From: Symbiobacterium thermophilum
Lineage (GTDB): Bacteria > Bacillota > Sulfobacillia > UBA995
NCBI GenBank assembly: GCA_020725145.1
Contig: DYFO01000017.1
Location: forward strand, 1-40,916
Direction of reading: 5' to 3'
DNA length: 40,916 nt
Both the position numbers and the translations under genes were made by a program. Positions within the stretch are counted from its first letter, which is position 1, and each line of letters begins with the position of its first letter. This document shows, one piece after another, positions 31,837 to 39,806 of the stretch. The notes below the pieces were generated by a model. That model had not been told where the DNA came from. It worked only from the letters and a program-made list of their open reading frames with translations, and did no database searches.

Positions 31837-32565
31837 ATGACCCAGGCGGTGGTGGTCAGTCTGCTGGTGGGAGCCTGCATTGGCCTGGGAGGAGCACTGA
31901 GCAGCCTGGTGGCCAACCGCCGGCCGGGGCTGACCGCGGCCCTGCTCGGGTACCCTGGAGGCATGGTGCTCGGCATCGTCGGGCTTGAGGCCATCCCCTC
32001 GGCGGTGGCCGTGGCCGGCCTGGGATGGGCGGCGCTTGGGTTTCTCGCCGGCGTCGGGGCGATGGTGATCCTGCATCGCCTGCTCCTTCACGGACGACCG
32101 CCCTCCCCTGTCGTCGATGCCCGGATTCGCTGGCTGCGCGCGGGGTTCCTGGCGGGGATGGGGGTGCTCCTGCACAACGTGATGGACGGCCTGGGCATCG
32201 GCGCCGGGTTCGCCCACGAGTCCGGGCTGGGCTGGCTGATGGCGACGGCCGTGCTCCTGCACAACCTGCCCGTCGGCTTGCTGATAGGCGTACCCCTGTG
32301 CATGGGCCAAGTTACCGCGTCCCGGGTGACGGGTTACACCCTGCTGGCCGGCCTGTCCACGCCGGTAGGCGCGTTGCTGGGCGGCGTGTTGTCGCTGGGC
32401 TCGCCCGCCGGGCTCACCCTCGGCCTGTCGCTGGCCGCCGGCAGCCTCTTCTTCGTCATCCTGCGTGAGCTCCTGCCACTGGCGGTGGCACAGCACCGCC
32501 TGCTGGCGGCGGCAGGGACGGCGCTGGGGCTCGCCACCGCCGCCGCGTTGCGGCTTTGGCTATAG
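31837..32565 (+). CDS. ZIP-family divalent metal transporter
   Basis: A 242-residue membrane protein with about eight helices. Metal-site motifs are LLHNVMDGLGIGAGF (TM4) and LLHNLPVGLLIGVPL (TM5), corresponding to HNxxDG and HNxPEG of ZIP transporters; the glutamate of the second motif is replaced by valine, which may alter metal preference. There is no long histidine-rich loop. ATG 31837 follows GGAGGAGGGA. The gene overlaps the convergent NDK gene by 6 nt at its end. Substrate (Zn, Mn or Fe) cannot be read from sequence. Confidence 0.85.
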   Translation: MTQAVVVSLLVGACIGLGGALSSLVANRRPGLTAALLGYPGGMVLGIVGLEAIPSAVAVAGLGWAALGFLAGVGAMVILHRLLLHGRPPSPVVDARIRWLRAGFLAGMGVLLHNVMDGLGIGAGFAHESGLGWLMATAVLLHNLPVGLLIGVPLCMGQVTASRVTGYTLLAGLSTPVGALLGGVLSLGSPAGLTLGLSLAAGSLFFVILRELLPLAVAQHRLLAAAGTALGLATAAALRLWL

Positions 32566-33138
32566 CAGGTCTGCCCGCTGGTATGACACCAGACCACCTT
32601 CGGGAAACCAGTGGCTTATCTCGTGTTCCGCTTCCTCGGGGGTGCTGGAGGCGTGGATCAGGTTGCGAAGCGACCGCTTCTCGGCGTTGGCCAGGATAGG
32701 CGATTCGCTGGAGTAAGTCCCGCGGATGGTCCCGGGGTCGGCGTAAAGCGGGATGGTATGCCCGCAGAGCTTGCGGACCACCTCGATGGCGTGGGGGCCT
32801 TCCAGCACCGCGGCCACCACCGGCCCCGACGAAAGGTAGGCGATGTTCCAGCCCTTGACCAGCTCGCCGATGCGCAGGGGATCGTCGGTCCCCAGCTCGG
32901 CTACCGGATCCACCCCGTAATCGCGGTAGGTCTTGAGCGTCTTCTCGCCCATCCCCCGGATCCACTCCGGGGTGTTCGGATAGTGTGCCTCGGCGAAGTC
33001 CGGGGAAGGCCTGACCATCTTCAAGGCCACCAGCTTCAGTCCCGCCGTTTCCAGGCGGGCCAGGATGGAAGCGGAAAGCCCCCGCCTGACGCCGTCGGGC
33101 TTGACGAGGACCAGGGTGCGTTGGTTCAGCGGCAGCAT
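32560..33138 (-). CDS. ndk: Nucleoside diphosphate kinase
   Basis: A 192-residue NDK, which passes phosphate between nucleoside tri- and diphosphates through a phosphohistidine. It starts QRTLVLVKPDGVRRGLSASILARLE, and has NLIHASSTPEEAEHEISHWF, the NLVHGSDS catalytic helix region, plus ADPGTIRGTYS. The length exceeds the usual 150 because of an insertion around GMGEKTLKTYRDYGVDPVAELGTDDPLRIGELVKGWN, as in long NDK variants of archaea and some bacteria. The pros-phosphorylated histidine is likely the one in KLCGHTIPLYADP or the NLIH histidine equivalent; alignment would settle it. ATG 33138 is favoured over 33156, which lacks a ribosome site. Confidence 0.86.
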   Translation of the reverse strand: MLPLNQRTLVLVKPDGVRRGLSASILARLETAGLKLVALKMVRPSPDFAEAHYPNTPEWIRGMGEKTLKTYRDYGVDPVAELGTDDPLRIGELVKGWNIAYLSSGPVVAAVLEGPHAIEVVRKLCGHTIPLYADPGTIRGTYSSESPILANAEKRSLRNLIHASSTPEEAEHEISHWFPEGGLVSYQRADLL

Positions 33139-34238
33139 GACCCCTTGTCCCCCCATGCGGTCAGCGAGCGAACCGTGTCCATGTCCAGCCGCCGGATGAG
33201 CGCGGCCAGCAGGCGGACCGCGTTGTCGTAGTCGTCAAGATGTATGATCCCCGTGTGGCTGTGGATGTAACGGCACGGGACGCCGATCACCAGGCTGGGC
33301 ACCCCGCCGCCGTGCACGTGGATCGGGCCGGCGTCGGTTCCGCCTCCGGGGACCACACCGAACTGGTAGGGGATGCCCTCTTCCTCCGCGGTCTGGATCG
33401 CGAGGTCGCGCAGGCGGCGGTTGGGGATCATCGATCCGTCGTACACCAGGATACTCGGCCCTTTGCCGAGCTTCTCGGGAGCCTCCTCGGGTTTGACCCC
33501 CGGAGTGTCGCCGGCGATGGCTACCTCCAGGGCGAAGGCGACGTCCGGCTTGACCACTTCCACGGAGGTGCGGGCTCCGCGGCAGCCCACCTCTTCCTGG
33601 ACCGTTCCCACCCCGTACAAGGTGTTGGGATGGCCGCTTCCCGCAAGCTCGCGTAACACGTCCACCACCAGGGCACACCCCACGCGGTCATCCCATGCCT
33701 TGGCCATCGCCAGGCGTGAGTTGGCCATGAGCCGGAAGGCGCTGTCGGGCACCACGGGGTCACCCGGGCGGACTCCGAAAACCTCCTGGGCCTCGCGCTC
33801 GCCCGCGGCGCCGATGTCGATGTACATGTCCTTCTTCTCTACGAGCTTCTTGCGGTCGTCGGGGGGAAGGATGTGCGGCGGACGCGACCCGATGATGCCG
33901 GGAACGTCGCCCTTGGAGGACTTGACGATGACCCTTTGCGCCAGCAGCACCTGGTCCCACCAGCCCCCGAGCTGTACGAACTTCAAAAAGCCCTCGGAGG
34001 TGATGTGGGAAACCAGCAAGCCTATCTCGTCCATGTGGCCCGCCAACATGATGCGTGGCTGCGGGGCCGTGCCGGTCAGGCGGCAGACGATGCTGCCCAG
34101 CCGGTCCTCCTCTATCTCCCCTACCGCTTCCAGCTCCTCCCGCATGACCGCCCGGACTTCCTCTTCGGCTCCCGGGACTCCCGAAGCCTCGGTGAGCCGT
34201 TTCAGGAGCGCGATGCGCCTTGCATTCCGATCCTGCAC
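33126..34238 (-). CDS. M42-family (glutamyl) aminopeptidase
   Basis: A 370-residue dinuclear zinc/cobalt peptidase of family M42 (YsdC/FrvX/PepA-like), forming tetrahedral dodecamers in known members. Metal ligands are in AGHMDEIG, AKAWDDRVG, TVQEEVGCRGA (catalytic Glu pair), LEVAIAGDTPG and RYIHSHTGI; GTDAGPIH is also conserved. It cuts N-terminal residues from short peptides in the cytoplasm. GTG 34238 follows CGGAGGTG. Its end overlaps the ndk start by 13 nt, so the two are one operon. Confidence 0.95.
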   Translation of the reverse strand: MQDRNARRIALLKRLTEASGVPGAEEEVRAVMREELEAVGEIEEDRLGSIVCRLTGTAPQPRIMLAGHMDEIGLLVSHITSEGFLKFVQLGGWWDQVLLAQRVIVKSSKGDVPGIIGSRPPHILPPDDRKKLVEKKDMYIDIGAAGEREAQEVFGVRPGDPVVPDSAFRLMANSRLAMAKAWDDRVGCALVVDVLRELAGSGHPNTLYGVGTVQEEVGCRGARTSVEVVKPDVAFALEVAIAGDTPGVKPEEAPEKLGKGPSILVYDGSMIPNRRLRDLAIQTAEEEGIPYQFGVVPGGGTDAGPIHVHGGGVPSLVIGVPCRYIHSHTGIIHLDDYDNAVRLLAALIRRLDMDTVRSLTAWGDKGSCCR

Positions 34239-34292
34239 GCTGACACCTCCGGGAGATATGACTTCGTGGGACGGCTACGGCGTCCCTTCCTG

Positions 34293-34320
34293 AAAAAAAC
34301 GGCCCAGCACGGAGCCGGGC
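34293..34320 (-). terminator. Intrinsic terminator of speD
   Basis: On the minus strand GCCCGGC (34320-34314), loop TCCGT, GCTGGGC (34308-34302) then CG and seven T residues (34299-34293). One G-T wobble. It is a textbook rho-independent terminator 65 bp after the speD stop. Confidence 0.9.
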
Positions 34321-34385
34321 TCGCTAGATCCTTCCTGGCAGCTCGCTCGGGCCGAAAGGCGGCTCAGGTGCTCGCCGCGAGGGGC

Positions 34386-34766
34386 TCAACCCGCAGCCTG
34401 CTTTTGGCTTTGGCCTACGCTGAACATCCCTCTGCGCATCTCGGTGGCTTGCACCTGCTTGGCGTCGAAATGCTTCACGATGCGGTTGCACGCATCCCAC
34501 GGGTTGACCTTGTCTCCGCAGGTGAAGACGTCGACGGCCGCATACCCGTACTCTGGCCAGGTATGGATGGCTAAGTGGGATTCGGAGATCACTACTACTC
34601 CGCTTACCCCCTGTGGGCTGAACTTGTGGAAGGCCACCTGCCGGACCTCTGCGCCGGCTTCCACCGCGGCCTGGACCATGATGCGCTCCACGCCGTCACG
34701 GTCGTCCAGGATCCGGGGGTCGCAGCCGTAGATCTCGGCCAGCACGTGCCGCCCCAGAGCGTTCAC
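34386..34766 (-). CDS. speD: S-adenosylmethionine decarboxylase proenzyme (prokaryotic SpeD)
   Basis: A 126-residue proenzyme, the length of Bacillus SpeD. The internal cleavage site lies in VVVISESHLAIHTWPEYGYAAVDVFTCGD, where Ser of the SES motif becomes the pyruvoyl cofactor; the catalytic Cys is in FTCGD and a conserved His in SESH. It makes decarboxylated SAM for spermidine synthesis. GTG 34766, giving VNALGRHVLAEIYGC, matches family N-termini and follows AAAGGGGG; the frame stays open upstream to 34982 but that lies beyond the promoter. Spermidine synthase is not adjacent. Confidence 0.93.
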   Translation of the reverse strand: MNALGRHVLAEIYGCDPRILDDRDGVERIMVQAAVEAGAEVRQVAFHKFSPQGVSGVVVISESHLAIHTWPEYGYAAVDVFTCGDKVNPWDACNRIVKHFDAKQVQATEMRRGMFSVGQSQKQAAG

Positions 34767-34848
34767 CCCGACCAGCCCCCTTTCGGCCGTATGAAATTGT
34801 GTGGCTCCATTCCCACCCCGCTTGACTTCCGTCAACTCGGCCAAACCC

Positions 34849-34876
34849 ATTCTAGCAGATCTAAGACCCATGTCAA
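34849..34876 (-). promoter_or_regulatory. speD promoter
   Basis: On the minus strand TTGACA (34876-34871), a 16-bp spacer and TAGAAT (34854-34849). It predicts a leader of about 75 nt before the GTG, containing a small TTGAC/GTCAA inverted repeat whose role is unclear. Confidence 0.8.
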
Positions 34877-34926
34877 GCAAATGGCCGATATCGGAGGACC
34901 ATGCCGCATGGTGTCGAAGGCATGGC

Positions 34927-37119
34927 TCAGTGCGGGCGGGCAAGTTCGCCCAGTGTGAGGTAGCCCAACGTGGCGGTGGCATAGATCATGGTAGTAGCCG
35001 CTGCCACAATTCCCGAGTCGTTGGCCACCAGGGCGACCAGGGCGGCCAACAGCACGCCGGTGAAGCCACGGGCCAGCGCCGGATATCTCGCCAGCAACCG
35101 CCGGACCAGCCCCGGCGGCCGGTGAAACAGGAGGGCAAAACCGGCCAGCGAGGAAAGGAAGACCCGGCTCCAGATGGTGTAGCGAATCAGACGCAGGTTC
35201 AGGGACACCTTGCGTTCAAGCGTGGGGACGAGCACTCCCAGCCCGCGCTCAAGCACCTGGTGCCCGGCCATGCCCAGGTGGGAACGCAGGCTCGGGGGTT
35301 GCCCGACGGCGTCCAGTGCCGCCGCGAGCAGTACCGCCGCCGTCCCGGCGGCCGCCGCAACCGCGAGACGGCGAACGGGGTGAATGTTGCGGGTCAGGGA
35401 AGCCAGCGTCCAACTGAAAGCCACCGCGGCGCTGAGTGCTCCCCCGAGGTTTGCCCCCAGCCTGCCGGACGCGGGTACCGCCAGCGCCAGACCCATCGCC
35501 ACCGTGAGCGCCGGCAGGCGCAGGCGGTCGCGTAGGCTGACTTCGGCCAATCCCGTGAGACCCACAAGACACGCTCCCACGTAGACCCCCACAAGCTCGT
35601 TGCCCAGGCCGTAGAAGCGAAAGCCGGACACCGGCGAGTAGCCCAGCGGCGAAAACCGCGTAAGCCGGTATCCCGTCAGAACATCGACGACAAGCACCAG
35701 CACGGTGGTCAGGCTCACCGCTACGAAGGGTTCGGGCCCGCCTCGTCCCCGCCGGTGCAGCCAGAGACTGGCCATCGCCGTGAACGCGACCAGGGCTCCC
35801 GCCGAGGTTGCGGGCGATCCCGTCGGCCAGGCACCCAGAAGCAGGAGCACCAGGGGGGCCACGGTCAGGGCCAGCAGCACCGGCTGCAGCAGCGACCCCA
35901 GCGGTACCGACAACCACAGGGACACCAGCACCGCCGCGACGGCGACGATCTGCCCCAGGACGTAGCCCTTGAGCAGGGGCGCCCGGCGGACCTCGCTTGA
36001 CGCGACGCGCTCGGCCAGTGCCAGCCAGGTCGTGACGGGTCGCGCGGTCGCGTCGACCCGCAGCGGGCGGCCGGTCATCCCGGCCGGCGGGAGCTCGTCC
36101 AGGAACTCCAGCACGGTGGGAGCGAGGTCGACGGGGGAAACGATCCCCGGCCAGCGCGTGGTCGGGGACCAGGCCAGCCCGGCCTGAAAGCCCGGTCCCC
36201 GCAGCACCAGGGGGCTCATGGCCGCCGTGCTGCCGCCGCGGGGTCCGGGAGAAACAAGGATCAGAAGGTCGCTGGTCGGGTCGAGTTCGGCCAGCAGCCG
36301 GCCGACGAACAGGTCGGTCTGCCGCAAGGCCTCGCGCTTCAGCTCGGCGCCGCGCCCCGGGGTGCAGCGCGAGGCGTACGCGTCGGCACGCAGGGTCTCA
36401 CCGGTTTCCACCACCACCACCGCGCAGTGCATCAAGGCCTCGCGGGTTGCCGTCAGAAGCTCGTCCCAGTCGGTGCCGACGCCGAAGGGACCGTCGGGCC
36501 GCGGCACCACGAACCCGTCCAACCGGCCCGCCTCGATGGTGCCCTGCCCATCCACCACCAACAGGCCCGCCCAGCGACCCTGCTCCCCGGGCCGATCGGC
36601 GCTGCCGACCAGCGCGACCGGGTGCGCCCGCCGGCGCAGAGCTTCACCCAGCCCTCCTGGGAGGCCGCCGGCCGCGCCGGTGCGTGCCGCGTGCACAAGC
36701 TCCGGCCAGGTGGGGAAGACGATTGTAGCCCGTCCGGGGGAACTGCCCAGCCGTCGGCTGTAGAGGAGGCCCGCCGGTGTTCCCCCGCACCGCTCGGCGA
36801 CCTCCAGCGCGGAGGCGCTGAACCCGCCGAGCGCGACGTGCGTCCCGGCGCCGAGCGTGGCGTAAGCCGCCGCCGGATCACGCTCGCCGTTCCTTGCTCC
36901 CACCAAGCCCAGTGTACCGTTCGCAACGAGATCGGCAAGGTGTGAGAACTCAGCCCGGCTGAGCTCATCGGGGCTGACCCGATCGATCACCACCATGACC
37001 ACACGGCGCCGGCCGGCCGCGTCGGCCGACGCGGGCAACGTGACCGGCAGCAAGCAGATCAGCAGGCAGGAGACGACGGTGGCTAACGCGGTTCCCCGTC
37101 CTCGCTCCGGCGTAGACAT
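34927..37119 (-). CDS. Polytopic membrane protein with extracellular alkaline-phosphatase-superfamily-like domain
   Basis: A 730-residue protein. Residues 1-35 are a signal/anchor (LATVVSCLLICLLPVTLPASADA). Residues 38-370 resemble the alkaline phosphatase superfamily: VVMVVIDRVSPDEL (first metal Asp), AAAYATLGAGTHVALGG (nucleophile region), and SPVDLAPTVLEFLDELPPAG, a typical late block. Where other members have a DHG metal motif, this protein has LLILVSPGPRGG, so the second metal site seems lost. Residues 385-725 hold about ten to eleven transmembrane helices including GYSPVSGFRFYGLGNELVGVYVGA. Role unknown; perhaps sensing or envelope polymer handling. ATG 37119 has only a weak ribosome site. 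Confidence 0.78.
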   Translation of the reverse strand: MSTPERGRGTALATVVSCLLICLLPVTLPASADAAGRRRVVMVVIDRVSPDELSRAEFSHLADLVANGTLGLVGARNGERDPAAAYATLGAGTHVALGGFSASALEVAERCGGTPAGLLYSRRLGSSPGRATIVFPTWPELVHAARTGAAGGLPGGLGEALRRRAHPVALVGSADRPGEQGRWAGLLVVDGQGTIEAGRLDGFVVPRPDGPFGVGTDWDELLTATREALMHCAVVVVETGETLRADAYASRCTPGRGAELKREALRQTDLFVGRLLAELDPTSDLLILVSPGPRGGSTAAMSPLVLRGPGFQAGLAWSPTTRWPGIVSPVDLAPTVLEFLDELPPAGMTGRPLRVDATARPVTTWLALAERVASSEVRRAPLLKGYVLGQIVAVAAVLVSLWLSVPLGSLLQPVLLALTVAPLVLLLLGAWPTGSPATSAGALVAFTAMASLWLHRRGRGGPEPFVAVSLTTVLVLVVDVLTGYRLTRFSPLGYSPVSGFRFYGLGNELVGVYVGACLVGLTGLAEVSLRDRLRLPALTVAMGLALAVPASGRLGANLGGALSAAVAFSWTLASLTRNIHPVRRLAVAAAAGTAAVLLAAALDAVGQPPSLRSHLGMAGHQVLERGLGVLVPTLERKVSLNLRLIRYTIWSRVFLSSLAGFALLFHRPPGLVRRLLARYPALARGFTGVLLAALVALVANDSGIVAAATTMIYATATLGYLTLGELARPH

Positions 37120-37190
37120 CTCGTACTAGTATGTCCGGCCAGGCAGGTTTGGCCGGCCCGGGGGCGAAGGTTTGGAAAGGAGTCCAGGAG

Positions 37191-38594
37191 GTGGCAGGGT
37201 TGCGCAGAGGGTGCCAGCTCTTCATGGCGGGTCTGGTGACGGTCGGGCTGATGTCCACCCCGCAGTGGGTGGGAGCCTTCGCGGGTCCCCGCGTCTACGT
37301 CGACGGACGCCGGGTGCCGTTGGACGCCCCGGTGGTGCTGGTAGACGGCCGGGCGATGGTGCCGGCACGGGCGGTTTTCGAGGCGCTGGGAGCCGAGGTC
37401 CTGTGGGACGCCCGCGAGCAACGCGTGACCATCGTGCGGGGCGAAACGCAAAGTCAGCTGTGGATCGGCGTTCCGTTGGCGCGCGTGGACGGTCGCACGC
37501 TGCCCGTCCAGCCTGCGCCGCGCCTCGTATCCGGTCGGGCCGTGGTGCCGGTGCGCTTCGCCGAGGATGCCCTGGGCTTCCGGGTGGTGTGGGACGAGGC
37601 GTCGCGATCCATACGTCTTTACACCGGCGGTCCCGTCGTCGAAGAGCCCGTGGCCACGCTGGCGTTTGTGGGCGACGTGCTGCTGGGATACGGCATGGTG
37701 GAGACCTTGATCGACCGACACGGCGTCCACTATCCCTGGGACAACGTGCGCTCCATACTCACGTCGGCTGACTACGCCATGGCCAACCTGGAGTGTGCCA
37801 TCTCCACCCGCGGCCAACCCCAGCCGCGCAAGGAGTGGACTTTCCGCGGCAAGCCCGAGACCCTCGAAGGGCTGCGCTCGGGTGGCATAGACGTGGTGAG
37901 TCTGGCCAACAACCATACCCTCGACTACGGGACGGATGCCTTCCTGGACACCCTGGAGCACCTGGACCGTTACGGTGTGGCACGGGTCGGCGGCGGGCGT
38001 AATCTGGCCGAGGCGCTGCGCCCCCACATCTGGGAAAAGGACGGGCTCAAAGTGGGCTTCCTGGCGGCGACCGCCATCTATCCCGGCGGCTGGGAGGCCA
38101 CCGGCACGCGTCCCGGGCTGTTGGTCACCCACTACGAGAGCCAGGTGATGAAGGCGATCCGCGACCTCCGGGAAACGGTGGACGTGGTGGTAGTGGGGGT
38201 ACACTGGGGTGTCGAGCGTGATCCCATGCCCGATGCCTACCAACGGCGGTACGGGCGCGCGCTTGTGGACAACGGTGCCCATCTGGTGATCGGTCATCAC
38301 CCGCACGTGCTGCAGGGCATAGAGGTCTACCGTGGCGCTCTGATCGCCTACAGTCTTGGCAACTTTGTGTTTACCCGCAACCAGTACGTCGACACCTGGG
38401 ACAGTGCCATCCTGCTGGTTACCGTGGACCGTGGAGGAGTGGTGGATGCACGGGTGGTGCCGATCGATGCGCAGCTGGCACAGCCCCGGCCGGTGGAGGG
38501 AAAGGAAGCCGCCCGCATCCTGCAGAAGATCAGGGACCGTTCCCGGGATTGGGGAGTTGACCTCGATGCCGAGGGCCGCCTCGTTCTCAAGTGA
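37191..38594 (+). CDS. CapA-like metallophosphatase-fold protein with N-terminal copper-amine-oxidase (stalk) domain
   Basis: A 467-residue secreted protein. After a signal peptide (RRGCQLFMAGLVTVGLMSTPQWVGAFA) come two beta repeats of the copper amine oxidase N-terminal/stalk type (VYVDGRRVPLDAPVVLVDGRAMVPARAVFEALGAEV..., RLVSGRAVVPVRFAEDALGFRV) to about residue 145. Then the CapA domain: LAFVGDVLLGYGM, YAMANLECAIS, VSLANNHTLDYG, VVVGVHWGVERDPMP, LVIGHHPHVLQGIEVYRGALIAYSLGNFVF. CapA/PgsA is linked to poly-gamma-glutamate handling in Bacillus, but standalone homologues are of unclear activity. GTG 37191 follows AAAGGAG; upstream frame from 37131 lacks a signal pattern. Confidence 0.9.
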   Translation: MAGLRRGCQLFMAGLVTVGLMSTPQWVGAFAGPRVYVDGRRVPLDAPVVLVDGRAMVPARAVFEALGAEVLWDAREQRVTIVRGETQSQLWIGVPLARVDGRTLPVQPAPRLVSGRAVVPVRFAEDALGFRVVWDEASRSIRLYTGGPVVEEPVATLAFVGDVLLGYGMVETLIDRHGVHYPWDNVRSILTSADYAMANLECAISTRGQPQPRKEWTFRGKPETLEGLRSGGIDVVSLANNHTLDYGTDAFLDTLEHLDRYGVARVGGGRNLAEALRPHIWEKDGLKVGFLAATAIYPGGWEATGTRPGLLVTHYESQVMKAIRDLRETVDVVVVGVHWGVERDPMPDAYQRRYGRALVDNGAHLVIGHHPHVLQGIEVYRGALIAYSLGNFVFTRNQYVDTWDSAILLVTVDRGGVVDARVVPIDAQLAQPRPVEGKEAARILQKIRDRSRDWGVDLDAEGRLVLK

Positions 38595-38636
38595 CAGGCG
38601 ACGCCGGCGTGCCCGGCTGAAGGAGGATGAGGCCCA

Positions 38637-39152
38637 ATGCGCCGGATGCTGGCCGTCATGCTGCTGGTGCTGATGGTGCTCGCGGCCGGCTGCCAGGTAA
38701 GGCCGACGCGGCCCCGATCCGAGCCGCTCACGGTGGCTCCTGATTTCGTCTTGCGCGACATCGAGGGGCACGAGATCAGGCTGTCGCAACTGGCGCGCGG
38801 AGGTCCCGTGTTGCTCAACTTCTGGGCCAGCTGGTGCAGGCCGTGTGTTCAGGAGCTCCCTGAGCTTGAGAAGCTGCACCGCGAGTTCTCCGCCAAGGGA
38901 CTGACGGTTGTCGGGGTCAACCTCGACCACCGGCCTGAAAGTGCCCGTGCCTTGCTCGGGCGCCTGCCCGTTACCTTCATTGTCCTGCTCGACACGGAGG
39001 AGAAGGTCGCCACCGCGTACGGGGTAACCGCCATCCCTCGCAGCCTTGTGGTGAATCGGGAGCTGCGCGTTCTCGCGGACGAGACCGGATACTCGGCTGC
39101 AGGTATCGCCCGCCTGCGTGCGGCGGTGCAGGAGGCCCTTGACGATGACTGA
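38637..39152 (+). CDS. TlpA/ResA-like lipoprotein thioredoxin
   Basis: A 171-residue extracytoplasmic thiol-disulfide protein. The signal ends in lipobox LAAGC (Cys near 19), and the thioredoxin fold has the redox motif NFWASWCRPCVQELPELEKL plus the cis-Pro segment VTAIPRSLVVNREL, with APDFVLRDIEGHEIRLSQL as the typical TlpA start. It would reduce or transfer disulfides at the outer face of the membrane. ATG 38637 follows AAGGAGGATGA. The stop codon overlaps the start of the CD1871A-type miniprotein. Confidence 0.93.
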   Translation: MRRMLAVMLLVLMVLAAGCQVRPTRPRSEPLTVAPDFVLRDIEGHEIRLSQLARGGPVLLNFWASWCRPCVQELPELEKLHREFSAKGLTVVGVNLDHRPESARALLGRLPVTFIVLLDTEEKVATAYGVTAIPRSLVVNRELRVLADETGYSAAGIARLRAAVQEALDDD

Positions 39153-39297
39153 GGCAGGTCGGGCTCGGCAATGGGGACCGGCGTTGCTGGCGGTGGCCGT
39201 TGCCCTCGTCCTACTGGGCCTATTCCGTGGCGAGGCCGCGTGGGTCCTGCGCTACGCGCGGACGCTGTGCCTTTCCTGCATGGGGCTGGGACACTGA
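39145..39297 (+). CDS. CD1871A-type CXXC membrane miniprotein
   Basis: A 50-residue protein: short polar start (MTEAGRARQWG), one transmembrane helix (PALLAVAVALVLLGLFRGE) and a C-terminal motif LCLSCMGLG. This layout, GLFRGE then CxxCxGLG, is that of CD1871A family CXXC motif-containing proteins of Clostridia. ATG 39145 overlaps the TlpA-like stop by eight bases; GGAGG is a little upstream. The coupling suggests the CXXC works with the extracellular thioredoxin in a small redox system (inference). Confidence 0.8.
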   Translation: MTEAGRARQWGPALLAVAVALVLLGLFRGEAAWVLRYARTLCLSCMGLGH

Positions 39298-39318
39298 CCG
39301 AGGTGTGGCCGCTGCAAG

Positions 39319-39339
39319 CCCCTGGCTTGAGCCATGGGG
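39319..39339 (+). repeat. IS200/IS605 left-end hairpin
   Basis: CCCCTGGC (39319-39326), loop TTGA, GCCATGGGG (39331-39339): an 8-bp stem with a single bulged T, the type of bulged hairpin recognised by TnpA at the left end of IS200/IS605 elements. Confidence 0.75.
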
Positions 39340-39383
39340 ATAAGGCGGCCGGTTTGTATCTTCAAAATCAGGCAGCCTGGGTG

Positions 39384-39392
39384 TGGTATAAT
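39384..39392 (+). promoter_or_regulatory. Extended -10 of tnpA
   Basis: TGGTATAAT is an extended -10 with a perfect TATAAT (39387-39392). The ATG of tnpA starts only seven bases after it, so the transcript probably begins at or next to the AUG (near-leaderless), which would keep transposase production low. The -35 region is weak. Confidence 0.6.
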
Positions 39393-39398
39393 GTTCCC

Positions 39399-39806
39399 AT
39401 GCCGCGGTACACGGTGGAGTACAAATCGAACAACAACGTGGTCTATTCCTGCAAGTACCACGTCATATGGTGTCCCAAGTACCGCCGCCCCGTCCTGGTC
39501 CCCGAGGTCGCCGAGCGGCTGAAGCAGATTATACGTGCCGTAGCTGAGGAATACGGCGCGGAAGTCGTCGAGCTTGCGGTCATGCCGGACCACGTGCACC
39601 TTCTGGTGGAAGTCGATCCCAAGTTCGGCGTCCACAAGCTGGTTCGGAAGAGCAAAGGCCGGTTGTCCCGGCTGCTGCGGGACGAGTTCCGATGGCTGCG
39701 CAGCCGTTTGCCGACTCTCTGGACCAACAGTTACTTTGTCGCCACCGTGGGGGGTGCGCCGCTTGCCGTCATCAAGCAGTACATCGAGCAGCCAAAGCGG
39801 GTCTGA
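39399..39806 (+). CDS. tnpA: IS200/IS605 Y1 transposase TnpA
   Basis: A 135-residue HUH single-strand transposase. It starts YTVEYKSNNNVVYSCKYHVIWCPKYRRPVL; the HUH motif is in LAVMPDHVHLLVEV (His-Val-His) and the C-terminal helix SYFVATVGGAPLAVIKQYIEQ supplies the catalytic tyrosine (probably the Tyr of KQYIEQ). Usual family length and no internal stops, so it may be active. It has no ribosome site before ATG 39399; see the near-leaderless promoter. Confidence 0.95.
   Translation: MPRYTVEYKSNNNVVYSCKYHVIWCPKYRRPVLVPEVAERLKQIIRAVAEEYGAEVVELAVMPDHVHLLVEVDPKFGVHKLVRKSKGRLSRLLRDEFRWLRSRLPTLWTNSYFVATVGGAPLAVIKQYIEQPKRV

Noticed and set aside
37083-38930. A 615-codon minus-strand open frame
   Set aside because: Antisense to the well-supported CapA-like gene; no family resemblance or ribosome site.
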